64,000 nt of DNA. Origin: Gemella haemolysans (lineage in GTDB: Bacteria > Bacillota > Bacilli > Staphylococcales > Gemellaceae). Below the pieces are notes generated by a model. That model was not told where the DNA came from. It was given only the letters and a program-made list of their open reading frames with translations, and ran no database searches. Of the stretch, positions 45,273 to 55,811 are shown piece by piece. The stretch covers positions 38,783 through 102,782 of the forward strand of contig NZ_CABFLN010000053.1 in the NCBI RefSeq assembly GCF_901873445.1, in the 5' to 3' direction. Both the position numbers and the translations under genes were made by a program. Position 1 is the first letter of the stretch; each line of letters starts with the position of its first letter.

Positions 45273-47438
45273 TTACCTCAAGTAATACAATGGTCCTAAA
45301 ATTTTTCTAATATTTTCTGTTGATTCAAATTTTATATCCAATGCATCATCAACAGTTTTTATCTTATTATTTTCTATCATCTCTTCAAGTGTAGATGGTA
45401 CTACACTCAATTTAAATATTGGTGTGATTTTTAAATCCGAAGTAGGAACAATATTATACAGTTCATTTTCTTTAATTTTCTGATCTGCAAAAATTTCTTT
45501 AGTACTTTTATCCATATTTACTTTCACAGTTTTATTCGCTATAAAATGAGATAATGAATAACCAGATCTAGGAACTACTAGTATTTTATTATTTTTTGTA
45601 GCATCACCAATACTATTAAACTCATCTACATGTAGTATATTAGATGAATCTTTTGAAAAATTAATATTCCCAGAAAAAGCATTTTCAAATTCAACTTTAA
45701 ATAATTTTCTATAAACAGCATTAAATTCAATATCTTTCCCTTTTTCAGTTACAACCGCACCTAATTCATTAGTTTGCAAAAGTTTATTTTTAGAAACTCT
45801 AATTTTCTCAGAATTTTCTCCAGCAATTAAATAATCACCATTCGCCTGCCAACCTAAAAATTCCTGATCCGTAACTCCTGTAGCCGTAGGTAAATTAGCC
45901 ATACTATCTATTCTTGAACCAACTAGTACATCTTGACCATCTGATAAAAATTTATCTATTCCTCTTCCTACGAATTTGACATTAACCCATTCACTTTCTA
46001 CTTTTTTAAAGTAAATTTCTAGAATAGTTTCAGAAGTAATGTATTCATCATCATTTATAACTTTTTTATTAGATCTAAATAGTACTTCGTATCCTGTGCT
46101 TGGTTTAATTTTTTTACGTAACTCAGATAATAATTCTCCAATTTTTTTTGTTTCAGGCCATTCTATATCTTTATCTCTAATACTCTCATCAACTTTACCA
46201 AAACGTTTATTATAATCATCTTGTCGTATTTTAAGAGTATTAACATTTTCTTTATAATTAGCCTTAATAATGATACTATTATTAACCTTCTCCTCGGACA
46301 AGTCCTTTACATCTTTAATCTTAGAATTATCACTTGCATTATAAATAGAATAACTCTCTACATGATACTTCTCTTTACTAAAGAACTTTGTATCTATTTC
46401 ACTTAATTTTTGACTAGTTAATAAAGTCACTCTTTTTTTTGAACTTCCATTATCTAATACTACCTTAGTATTATATTTAGCTTGAATTTTTATATTATTT
46501 CCCAATACCTGTGAACTCACTACCTCTTTATCATCAAGGTAGAAACCAGAAAATTCATACTTATCATCTTTAGATGCAATTTCCTTGATATCATTTTCTT
46601 TAACAAAACTTGAAAAAGTTGTTCCTTGTTTTATAAAATATTCTTTATTATCTTTTTTCAACTCAGATGGATATTCCACAGTTACTTTATTCCAATAATC
46701 TTTATCTTGAGCTAATTTTACTTCGATTTTCTTAGCTAGATAAGGTAACTCAATATTTTCCGAATTCAACTCTTTTCCATCAATTAAGATAACAGCTTTC
46801 TTATAACTATAATATTTATCAGGGTTATAATACTGTTCAATCTCGTATGGATAAACTGCAACCTTATCTTCTTGAGGAATATTTCTAAGTTCAATATTCC
46901 TATTTACAACTTCTTTGTTACCTTCACTTACTACTAAATTAATATTCTTCTTAGTAAAATATATTTTACTAGATTTTGAATATTCTAAATTCTTAATACT
47001 GCCATTATTGTCAATATCGTAAGTCATTACATTCATTATTATTCTAGTATTCGGAGCGAAAAGTTTTAGTAAACTTTTATCAACTATTTTCCCATTACCA
47101 CTCTTTTTCAATGGTATTCTAAAAAGCTCATTTGGGATATTGTTACTATCTAACGAATAAAAAATTAAAAAATTATATGAATTTTTTTTATAGCTAAGTA
47201 ATTCAGCACTATATTCAAGTTCATCCATGTTACTGTGAATAACACTATTTTTTATTACAGGAAGAGAATAATTTCTATTATTATTGAATATATCAAAATT
47301 AAATATATTTTCTCTGAAAACGGTGTCTGTTACTGTTGTGTTGTAATCTGTAAAGTAATCAGCTTTGATTTTAGAATCATCAATAGTTGTAATGCCTAAA
47401 CATAATAAACCTGCAGCTATCAATTTACAATATTTCAA
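45273..47438 (-). CDS. Secreted protein with InlB-like B-repeat regions, TTG start
   Basis: About 721 residues. The frame is open from 47498, but AAAGGAGG lies 7 bases before an in-frame TTG at 47438, which yields a typical signal peptide (MKYCKLIAAGLLCLGIT). The body contains several beta-grasp, Listeria/Bacteroides-repeat-like modules, e.g. 'VTVEYPSELKKDNKEYF' with 'YEFSGFYLDDKEV', and 'VKFVGRGIDKFLSDGQ' with 'QEFLGWQANGDYL'. There is no LPXTG, GW or transmembrane anchor at the C-terminus ('ILGPLYYLR'). It is probably released or held by other means. Function unknown, plausibly adhesion. Confidence 0.65.
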   Translation of the reverse strand: MKYCKLIAAGLLCLGITTIDDSKIKADYFTDYNTTVTDTVFRENIFNFDIFNNNRNYSLPVIKNSVIHSNMDELEYSAELLSYKKNSYNFLIFYSLDSNNIPNELFRIPLKKSGNGKIVDKSLLKLFAPNTRIIMNVMTYDIDNNGSIKNLEYSKSSKIYFTKKNINLVVSEGNKEVVNRNIELRNIPQEDKVAVYPYEIEQYYNPDKYYSYKKAVILIDGKELNSENIELPYLAKKIEVKLAQDKDYWNKVTVEYPSELKKDNKEYFIKQGTTFSSFVKENDIKEIASKDDKYEFSGFYLDDKEVVSSQVLGNNIKIQAKYNTKVVLDNGSSKKRVTLLTSQKLSEIDTKFFSKEKYHVESYSIYNASDNSKIKDVKDLSEEKVNNSIIIKANYKENVNTLKIRQDDYNKRFGKVDESIRDKDIEWPETKKIGELLSELRKKIKPSTGYEVLFRSNKKVINDDEYITSETILEIYFKKVESEWVNVKFVGRGIDKFLSDGQDVLVGSRIDSMANLPTATGVTDQEFLGWQANGDYLIAGENSEKIRVSKNKLLQTNELGAVVTEKGKDIEFNAVYRKLFKVEFENAFSGNINFSKDSSNILHVDEFNSIGDATKNNKILVVPRSGYSLSHFIANKTVKVNMDKSTKEIFADQKIKENELYNIVPTSDLKITPIFKLSVVPSTLEEMIENNKIKTVDDALDIKFESTENIRKILGPLYYLR

Positions 47439-47614
47439 TATTTCTCCTCCTTTCACCTTTTTACTATTATCTATTATATCATATTCTTTAATAACCATTA
47501 TATAAAAAATTGTTTAAATAAAACTAAATACATTTTTATTCAACTAAAAATCATTCGTATTCGTTTCAATAAATTCAGGTAAACTAAAGTTTTAAAATAT
47601 ATAACATCACAAAA

Positions 47615-47652
47615 TCGACCTATAAGTGGAAAAACACTTATAGGTCATTTTT
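47615..47652 (-). terminator. Terminator after the acidic protein gene
   Basis: A perfect 12-bp stem, GACCTATAAGTG (47617-47628) with CACTTATAGGTC (47635-47646). The flanks allow weak U tracts on both strands. Confidence 0.8.
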
Positions 47653-47669
47653 TCATTCTCAATGTTATT

Positions 47670-47966
47670 TTAAGCTTCGCTTATATTTTCTAACATTATT
47701 TGATCATTAGATATACTAACTTCATCATATTCGTAATCTTCTTCAAAATCGTACGAATACTCCTTATACAGGAACATCTCATTAGAGTAATCTAAGAATT
47801 CCTCTTCAGGAACAGAAAACTCTACTTCATTGTAGCTTTCATCAGCATAATCTGATAAAATTTCATCTTCATAGTCTATTTCAGTATTGAAGTCCTGGGA
47901 ATATTCATCATCTTGCCCGTACCTGGGATCCGGCGACTCCAAACTAGATAAGTTCATTGTATACAT
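47670..47966 (-). CDS. Highly acidic, tyrosine-rich orphan protein
   Basis: The protein has 98 residues from ATG 47966, with AAGGAG at good spacing; an upstream ATG at 48011 lacks an SD. It contains 32 Asp/Glu and only one Arg and one Lys, plus 12 Tyr, mostly in alternating acidic-aromatic patterns such as 'DFEEDYEYDEVS'. No signal peptide, membrane segment or known motif is recognised. It has its own promoter and terminator, so it is expressed on its own. Such charge could mimic nucleic acid or bind cations, but no function is claimed. Confidence 0.7.
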   Translation of the reverse strand: MYTMNLSSLESPDPRYGQDDEYSQDFNTEIDYEDEILSDYADESYNEVEFSVPEEEFLDYSNEMFLYKEYSYDFEEDYEYDEVSISNDQIMLENISEA

Positions 47967-48002
47967 AATCAATCTCCTTAAATATCTTTTTTTATTATTA
48001 AT

Positions 48003-48032
48003 ATTATACAAAATAGTATATCATTTTACAAG
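48003..48032 (-). promoter_or_regulatory. Promoter of the acidic orphan gene
   Basis: Minus strand: TTGTAA, 17-base spacer, TATAAT, about 40 bases before the start codon and overlapping the end of cinA's flank. Confidence 0.65.
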
Positions 48033-48038
48033 TAAAAA

Positions 48039-49301
48039 CTATAGTTTTTTCAAAATATTTTTTCTAACTTCTTCAAGGGCTTCTACACTTGTTCTATAGC
48101 GAATTAGCTCCCTATCTCCAGTAAATAAACACTCTTTAACACTAATATCACCTTGAGCATAAATCCCTATATAAGTTAAACCAACAGGTTTACCACTTTC
48201 ATCACTGTTAGGTCCTGCTATTCCTGTTGTCGCTACTGCAAAATCAGCTCCTAATCTTTTTGCTGCTCCTAAAGCCATTTCTTTAGCTACTTCTTCACTA
48301 ACAGCACCGAATTTTGCTAAAGTTTCTTCATTTACTCCTAAAGTATTAATTTTTGATTTATTTGAATAACAAACTACACCTTCAAGAAATGATTCTGAAA
48401 TTCCACTTTTTTCTACCAACATAGAAGAAATCTTTCCTCCTGTTAAAGACTCGGCTACTGATATAGTGAAATTATTTTCTATAAGAAGATTAGCAACCAC
48501 ATTATTCATTTCTGTTTGTGTTCCTGATATATCTTCATCTCCTACAAGATATATGTACTCCCCTACTCTTTTCTCAATCTCTTTCAATTGTTCGTTTATA
48601 AGTTGTTCACATTCATTCTTATCTTCACTGCTAGCTGTTATACGAAGTAGCACTTCTCCAGTTTTAGCATAAAGTGCTAACGTAGGATTTGTTTGATTAT
48701 CCATTATATCTTTAATTTTAGTTTCTAATAAAGACTCTCCTATACCATAAAATCTTACGTATTTAGATATAAAATGCTTATTACTAAATTTCTCTAAATA
48801 TGGTTTTACACTTTTCTCGAACATATCACGCATTTCTCGTGGTGGTCCAGGTAATAAAATTATTCTTTTATTATTTTCCTCAATTATTATACCCGGTGCA
48901 GTTCCACAAAAGTTTTCTAATACTATTGCTCCTTCAGGAATCATAGCTTGTTTTTTATTATTTTCTGTTATTATATTTCTACCTGATCTAGTAAGTCTCT
49001 CTAGTATTTTTACCCATGAATACTCATGAAAATAAAACTCTCTTCCAAAATATTCTGCCGCGCATTCTTTTGTAATATCATCATCAGTAGGCCCTAAACC
49101 ACCAGTAATAATAACCGTGTCATTCTCTAAGAATGCACTCTCTAATGTCTTAAGTAATCTCTCTCTATTATCTCCTACAGTTGTTTGTCGAAAAACTCCA
49201 AGCCCCAGAGCAGCAAGTTCTTTTGATAGATATGCTGTGTTTGTATTAACTATATCTCCTAATAATAATTCAGTCCCTACCGAAACTAATTCAACTCTCA
49301 T
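48039..49301 (-). CDS. cinA: CinA-family protein (competence/damage-inducible; NMN amidohydrolase/ADP-ribose pyrophosphatase type)
   Basis: The protein has 420 residues. The N-terminal molybdopterin-binding-like COG1058 domain has 'VSVGTELLLGDIVNTNTAYL', 'VIITGGLGPTDDDITKE' and 'LLPGPPREMRDMF'. The C-terminal amidohydrolase domain has 'SVAESLTGGKISSMLVEKSG' and 'ATTGIAGPNSDESGKPVGL'. CinA takes part in pyridine nucleotide recycling and, in streptococci, recruits RecA during competence. recA and pgsA, common neighbours, are not adjacent here. Confidence 0.94.
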   Translation of the reverse strand: MRVELVSVGTELLLGDIVNTNTAYLSKELAALGLGVFRQTTVGDNRERLLKTLESAFLENDTVIITGGLGPTDDDITKECAAEYFGREFYFHEYSWVKILERLTRSGRNIITENNKKQAMIPEGAIVLENFCGTAPGIIIEENNKRIILLPGPPREMRDMFEKSVKPYLEKFSNKHFISKYVRFYGIGESLLETKIKDIMDNQTNPTLALYAKTGEVLLRITASSEDKNECEQLINEQLKEIEKRVGEYIYLVGDEDISGTQTEMNNVVANLLIENNFTISVAESLTGGKISSMLVEKSGISESFLEGVVCYSNKSKINTLGVNEETLAKFGAVSEEVAKEMALGAAKRLGADFAVATTGIAGPNSDESGKPVGLTYIGIYAQGDISVKECLFTGDRELIRYRTSVEALEEVRKNILKKL

Positions 49302-49420
49302 AATAATCTCCTTACAATATTCACATTATTTCTTTCAATTATATTCTACATCAAAACTATAAAAAAATAAATTATATAATCTCTTCAAATACTAACTTGC
49401 AATAATTATTAAAATAAAAA

Positions 49421-49464
49421 AAGTCAGTTATAAGAATTCTAATATTTAAAATTCTTATAACTGA
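49421..49464 (-). terminator. Terminator after the PgdA-like gene
   Basis: A 15-bp stem, TCAGTTATAAGAATT with AATTCTTATAACTGA, 9 bases past the stop; the minus strand continues CTTTTTTTATTTT. Confidence 0.9.
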
Positions 49465-49472
49465 GCTCTTCT

Positions 49473-50846
49473 CTATTCTCTATTAGTATATGATTGATGA
49501 AGTTCTAATTGATCACCCATAAGTTCTTCAACTGTTACCATTTCAAATCCTTGTTCAGTTAGATATTGTAATACCGATGGTAATGCATCAATTGATGTTT
49601 GATGAATATCATGCATTAAGATAATTGATCCTGGTTGAGCTTTTCTAACTTCTTTCATTATAGAAGCAGTATTACGGTTTTTCCAATCTAGTGTATCAAT
49701 ATCCCATAAAATGAATGATTGATCAACCGCTGCTTGAATAGCCCCATTGATAGCTCCATAAGGAGGTCTCATAATGTGAACATCTTGTCCACTTGCTTTT
49801 TTCAATGCTTCAGTTGTATCATTAATTTGTTTTTTCGCTTGTTCTAAACTAATACTTGTTAAAACAGGATGATCCCAAGAGTGGTTACCAATTTGATGAC
49901 CTTCTGCAATAACTTGTTTAATAAGATCTTCATTTCCTTCCACTGCATGACCTACCATAAAGAATGTACCTTTAGCTTTATATTTTTTCAATAATTCTAA
50001 TGCTACAGGAGTAGTCTGTGGATTTGGTCCATCATCGAATGTTAATGCCACAGCTTTTCTATTTCTTTTCTTAACATATTCTTTATATTTTTCTAAATCT
50101 GCACCTTTTAAATAACTTTCTGTTATATACTTATATAAATCAGTTATCGGAACTTCTACTGAACTAACTTCTCCAACTTTATCAATATTTATGTTAAATT
50201 TAGATTCTCCATAAGTGAATTTCCAGTCAGCCATATCTTGATCACGAAGCTTAACTATAGCATCTTTTCCTTCTGCTTCAGATACTCCACGAACTTCTAA
50301 TTGTTTTTGTATTTTAAATAAAAACTTTTTCTTAGCATCATCTGGAGAAGCAAATAAACTAGATAAAGTAAATGGTTTCCCTTCATTTGTTAAGAAAATA
50401 CTAGATAAATTAGACTCTGTTGCCGCTTCTACATTCTTATCAGATATCTTATGAGTAACTTTCTCAACACTTAATTCTGATACATTGGCAAAATTACTTT
50501 CTTTTTCTTTACTTCCATAGAAAACAATTTCTTTAATATCTTTGTTAAAATCTAGCTCCCCTTCAGCTAATCCTTTTGTTTCCTCATCTAAACGAGATTT
50601 TATTTCATCTGCATTAGAAGAGTTTGAGTTTGGATAATAAACTTTTACAAATTTATCACCTAACCAACCGGTTTTTGAACTGCTATCTTTTGCGAAATCC
50701 GATTTATCAGCAGCTTCTACCGTATCTTTAACCTGCGATTTAAAATTATACTCTTGCCATTTTTGGTAAGCAGGTTCACCATAGAATAATAAGAATGCAC
50801 AAATTGCTATAAATAATACACCTAAAAAGACACCTAATTTTTTCAT
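49473..50846 (-). CDS. Membrane-anchored polysaccharide deacetylase (PgdA-like)
   Basis: About 457 residues from ATG 50846 (GAAGGG upstream). An N-terminal membrane helix and an extracellular PgdA-type N-terminal region (DUF3298-like) precede the NodB domain. All five motifs are visible: 'LTFDDGPNP' (Asp-Asp), 'GNHSWDHP' (zinc His pair), 'MRPPYGAIN', 'WDIDTLDW' and 'ILMHDIH'. Such enzymes N-deacetylate peptidoglycan GlcNAc and confer lysozyme resistance. Confidence 0.92.
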   Translation of the reverse strand: MKKLGVFLGVLFIAICAFLLFYGEPAYQKWQEYNFKSQVKDTVEAADKSDFAKDSSSKTGWLGDKFVKVYYPNSNSSNADEIKSRLDEETKGLAEGELDFNKDIKEIVFYGSKEKESNFANVSELSVEKVTHKISDKNVEAATESNLSSIFLTNEGKPFTLSSLFASPDDAKKKFLFKIQKQLEVRGVSEAEGKDAIVKLRDQDMADWKFTYGESKFNINIDKVGEVSSVEVPITDLYKYITESYLKGADLEKYKEYVKKRNRKAVALTFDDGPNPQTTPVALELLKKYKAKGTFFMVGHAVEGNEDLIKQVIAEGHQIGNHSWDHPVLTSISLEQAKKQINDTTEALKKASGQDVHIMRPPYGAINGAIQAAVDQSFILWDIDTLDWKNRNTASIMKEVRKAQPGSIILMHDIHQTSIDALPSVLQYLTEQGFEMVTVEELMGDQLELHQSYTNRE

Positions 50847-51029
50847 TATTCTTATTCCCTTCATTAAGTTTTTTATCACATTTTAAAAGATATAGAGAAT
50901 TTATCTTTTTAAAAAGAGCTCGCTATATCCTTCTAAATTAATAAAAATTACACATTACTATTATACCTTAAACTACAGAATTTCTCCAGTATATTCATTA
51001 AAAATTACATTAATAATTTTATATAACAA

Positions 51030-51060
51030 AAAGACATCAATCAACAGATTGACATCTTTT
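51030..51060 (-). terminator. Terminator after cshA
   Basis: On the minus strand AAAAGATGTCAATC pairs with GATTGATGTCTTTT (two G:U pairs) around a 4-base loop, and a further U completes it. Confidence 0.88.
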
Positions 51061-51065
51061 CCTTA

Positions 51066-52541
<1,476 letters not shown>

Positions 52542-52680
52542 TTATCCAATTTTATATACTGTCTTATTTATATAACCTGTTAATTATAGCATGAAAATAA
52601 AAATTAATAAAGGGATATGAGTAACCTTAATATTTGACTAACAATCTATTTAACTTTATGTATTAAAAATATCACAAAAA

Positions 52681-52712
52681 AATTAGATAGGTCTCTTATT
52701 TCCTATCTAATT
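52681..52712 (-). terminator. Terminator after the serine hydrolase gene
   Basis: A perfect 10-bp stem, AATTAGATAG (52681-52690) with CTATCTAATT (52703-52712), followed on the minus strand by TTTTTGTG. Confidence 0.85.
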
Positions 52713-52718
52713 CTTTTA

Positions 52719-53684
52719 TTACATATTGTTATTTGTAATTTCATCAATTTTTTTAGCAATTTCTTTTATTGCTTGTTTTGACTTATTCAGTTTATTTGTA
52801 TAAATTAACAACATATAATCCTTATCACCAAATATTATAGCTGTTTCATGATAATTAGAACCCAAAGCACCGTACTTACTAGCTATTTTTTTATTCGGTA
52901 TTCCATCTTTTATTACTTCTCCAGCTTCAGAATCTTCTAGGTACTTAATTAATTTTGGATACTTATCACGTTCATTGTAAAGTTTTGTCCAAACAACCTC
53001 CATCATTGCTGGCGTTATTCTATTCTTTTGAGCTTCCTCCATTGATAAATTCACACCTAAACTATCCAAATACTTCACCAATAGGTCTGCTGCTGTGGCA
53101 CTATCTCCCACAAGCATGTTTGTAGCTGTATTATCAGAGTACTGTAGCATATTTTGAATAACATAATCTAATTTATAGCTATTTTTCTTCTTACTATTAG
53201 TGATTTGTCCATTTCCTTCTTCTAAATGGTTCTCATTATAATATATATCGGCATCTTCTGATACTTCACCATTTCTTATGCGGTCATATATTCTCATTGC
53301 ATACACTACTTTTATTGTACTTGCAGCTGTAAAGTATTTGTTTTCTTCTTGTCCATATTTATATCCTGTAGAAAAGTTCTTGTAGACAACTCCTATCTCA
53401 TTGTCTCCCTTATATTGCTCTACTATGTTATCAAAAGCTTCATTAAGTTCTGTCTCACTAAGTTTCGTATTTTCAGATGTTGATTCTTCTCGTTGATTTT
53501 CTTTATTTTGTTCTTGTTGTTGAGCTAATTCTTGCTGCTTAGCAGCATCCTTCTTTGCTTTAAGATGTCCACCCGCAGAAAATACTCCATATACAACCAA
53601 AATAACAGCCATCGATTCTATAATAAACTTTAAAAATCTCTTAAATTTTCTCTTCACTACAATAATCACATCCTTTTTCCACAT
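52719..53684 (-). CDS. Membrane-anchored serine hydrolase, class A beta-lactamase-like fold
   Basis: The protein has 321 residues. A basic N-terminus and membrane helix (about 21-38) lead to a Gln/Glu-rich linker (45-75), then a penicillin-recognising domain: S122-T-I-K125 (SxxK), 'YSDN' and a 'KYG' triad motif. The Glu166-type ExxLN motif of true class A beta-lactamases is not found in the expected region ('NRITPAMMEVVW'), so drug hydrolysis is unlikely. It is probably a cell-wall-related enzyme. The upstream SD is weak; ATG at 53684 is kept, and a GTG ten codons in is possible. Confidence 0.78.
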   Translation of the reverse strand: MWKKDVIIVVKRKFKRFLKFIIESMAVILVVYGVFSAGGHLKAKKDAAKQQELAQQQEQNKENQREESTSENTKLSETELNEAFDNIVEQYKGDNEIGVVYKNFSTGYKYGQEENKYFTAASTIKVVYAMRIYDRIRNGEVSEDADIYYNENHLEEGNGQITNSKKKNSYKLDYVIQNMLQYSDNTATNMLVGDSATAADLLVKYLDSLGVNLSMEEAQKNRITPAMMEVVWTKLYNERDKYPKLIKYLEDSEAGEVIKDGIPNKKIASKYGALGSNYHETAIIFGDKDYMLLIYTNKLNKSKQAIKEIAKKIDEITNNNM

Positions 53685-53781
53685 ATTTTCTACGTTTCTT
53701 CTACTAGTTTACTACATATTAACTATTTTCTCAACAGGAAACATGGAACTTCAACATCCCTAATAATGTTTATAAAAAAGA

Positions 53782-53830
53782 TACGACTCAAGTAATCTAA
53801 TTTCGAGGAAATCATGATCTATGAGTCGTT
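53782..53830 (-). terminator. Terminator after the GNAT gene (diverged stem-loop repeat)
   Basis: ACGACTCA and TGAGTCGT arms enclose a longer AT-rich loop containing a GATTTCC-like inner segment, resembling the repeats at 2745-2798 and 35729-35792. It lies 16 bases past the stop. Confidence 0.65.
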
Positions 53831-53845
53831 CACTCTCTTTACTAA

Positions 53846-54601
53846 TTATATTTTCGTTTTTAAATAAAAATCCTGTTCTGAAATTTTTGAAAATCCAATA
53901 TTTTCATACATATACTTAGGTGTATCATTAGCATCAGCTACTAAAAGAACATTCTCTTTACGTTCACTCTTTATAGCGTGAGTAATAATATGCTTAGCTA
54001 TTCCACGATTTCTATACTCAGGTGCTATATATAAATTATCTATCTCAAAGAAATTACTCTTAACTATAATATTAGCTGATCCTACTATTTTTTCTCCATC
54101 TTTAGCTACAAGTTGTTTGATATTTTCTGATCTAATATTTTCATACAATAAAGTTTGATTGTGTTCTGCCCACTCTTCATTACTAGCCTCTACATCTATT
54201 TTATACTGAAACTCCAAATATCTGTTTAAATCAACTTTTTGAAGATATTCTACCTGAAATTCGCTTAGTTTTGGTTCTACAAAATTTTTGATATTTAAGT
54301 AATATAAAAGTAAATTAATTTCGCTAAAACCTTCTTTCTTTAAATATCTTTTAAGCTTCCAAGATAGTTTTATATTTTCTAACGCAGCCAAATGAATAAA
54401 ATTAACACCTTTATCTCTAAAAAAGTTTCTACAAGACGCAATGTAGTATTCCAGTTCATCTATAGAAATTGGTTCTTTTTTCATTAATAAGTAATTTCCG
54501 CTAAAGTATAATTTTGACTTTAACGTTTGGTAAATTACATAACTATCAGTTTCAACTACCGACTTAGCTCTAGTATATATATCTTTAAAACTATAATTCA
54601 T
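53846..54601 (-). CDS. GNAT-family acetyltransferase
   Basis: About 251 residues. The C-terminal half holds the acetyl-CoA fold with 'FEIDNLYIAPEYRNRGIAKH' (motif A) and 'DTPKYMYENIGFSKISE' (motif B). The N-terminal ~120 residues form a second, diverged domain. A GTG at 54610 is also in frame, but it overlaps the SD AGGAGG, so ATG 54601 is preferred. The substrate is unknown. Downstream of the TPR gene. Confidence 0.82.
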   Translation of the reverse strand: MNYSFKDIYTRAKSVVETDSYVIYQTLKSKLYFSGNYLLMKKEPISIDELEYYIASCRNFFRDKGVNFIHLAALENIKLSWKLKRYLKKEGFSEINLLLYYLNIKNFVEPKLSEFQVEYLQKVDLNRYLEFQYKIDVEASNEEWAEHNQTLLYENIRSENIKQLVAKDGEKIVGSANIIVKSNFFEIDNLYIAPEYRNRGIAKHIITHAIKSERKENVLLVADANDTPKYMYENIGFSKISEQDFYLKTKI

Positions 54602-54641
54602 AACTAACACCTCCTATCCTATCCCTAATTTTTTCTTGATT

Positions 54642-55811
54642 CTAATGATGATGACCATGTGGTCCATGATGTTGCTCGAAATGACTGATTATATCTCGTA
54701 CTCTCGCACTTCCTGTTAAGTCATAAACATTTCTTAAAGTTTCTAAATATGTTGGTTCATCATGTAAAACTTCAAAATAAGTAACAACTTCTTCCTCAAC
54801 AAAGTCAATATAATCCTCTTCTTCAGATAAAGCATTTAAAGTAGCACCAAGAAGGATTGGATCATCTTTTATTAGTGAGTTTTCATTATATAAGTCATAG
54901 ATTTTTTCATATTCAAATAGTGATTTAAGAGCATTAATAGTAATAAATAAAGTTTGCTCTGAAATTCCTTGAGAAGATAATACTTCTTGCATAAGTGTAC
55001 GAATGTTATCATATTGTTGATCATCTTTATATAAAGAAATTAAATGTAAGTATGCACTAATCGCCATACCTTGTAATTCAATATATTTCTCTAAATATTT
55101 CTTAGCTTCATCACCTTTAGACATATGTCCTAAATGTAAATATGCTTCAGTGAAATCAGGATCTAAAGCGATAGTTTTTAATAAGTGCATTTTTGATTTT
55201 TCTAAATTTTGAATTTGATTATAGGCAAAAGCTAATGAGAATAATATACTTGCGTCTTCATAACCTCTACCATTTTGGTTATAAAAATCTATAGCTTCTT
55301 CAAATAATCCCAATGCAAATAAATTGTCAAATGCTGTTTGGAAATTTTCTAAAGATGGCTCTTCATAGAAAATTCTTTCACTTAAATTTTTTGCTTTATC
55401 TTCTCTACCAGTTGCTAAATAAATACCAACTAACTCTTTATCGATAGCACGAATTGCTTCATTAAAGTCTGTCCCAGCTCTTGCAGCTAAGAATTTATCC
55501 TCAGCAATTTCGTATAATTCATCTTCTAAATATATTAAACCTTCTTGATATAAAATTGATGGAGTTTTTGGTGAATTATATAATACTACCAAAGCATCAT
55601 CTTTTCTATCTAAGTATAATAAATTGTGAACATAACCTTCGATAGCTGTATCATCTTCTCTATTTTGTTCATAAATAACTTTAGACAGTTCTAAACACTC
55701 ATCAAATAATCCATAATCTAAAAGTATTGTACGAAATTCTTCTTGTTGTTCTCTATCTAATGCAGTAAAATCAATATCTTTTAATTCTTCTAAAAATTGT
55801 TGTAAATTCAT
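54642..55811 (-). CDS. Tetratricopeptide-repeat protein (YpiA-like) with a His-rich tail
   Basis: The protein has 389 residues made of ~34-residue helical repeats (e.g. 'ILFSLAFAYNQIQNLEKSKM' and 'EAYLHLGHMSKGDEAKKYLE'). The last residues 'HFEQHHGPHGHHH' contain seven His in 13. Its start ATG immediately follows the hepT stop, so it is part of the hep operon, as ypiA-type TPR genes are near menaquinone or aro genes in Bacilli. Scaffold function likely; the tail could bind metal, which is conjecture. Confidence 0.85.
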   Translation of the reverse strand: MNLQQFLEELKDIDFTALDREQQEEFRTILLDYGLFDECLELSKVIYEQNREDDTAIEGYVHNLLYLDRKDDALVVLYNSPKTPSILYQEGLIYLEDELYEIAEDKFLAARAGTDFNEAIRAIDKELVGIYLATGREDKAKNLSERIFYEEPSLENFQTAFDNLFALGLFEEAIDFYNQNGRGYEDASILFSLAFAYNQIQNLEKSKMHLLKTIALDPDFTEAYLHLGHMSKGDEAKKYLEKYIELQGMAISAYLHLISLYKDDQQYDNIRTLMQEVLSSQGISEQTLFITINALKSLFEYEKIYDLYNENSLIKDDPILLGATLNALSEEEDYIDFVEEEVVTYFEVLHDEPTYLETLRNVYDLTGSARVRDIISHFEQHHGPHGHHH

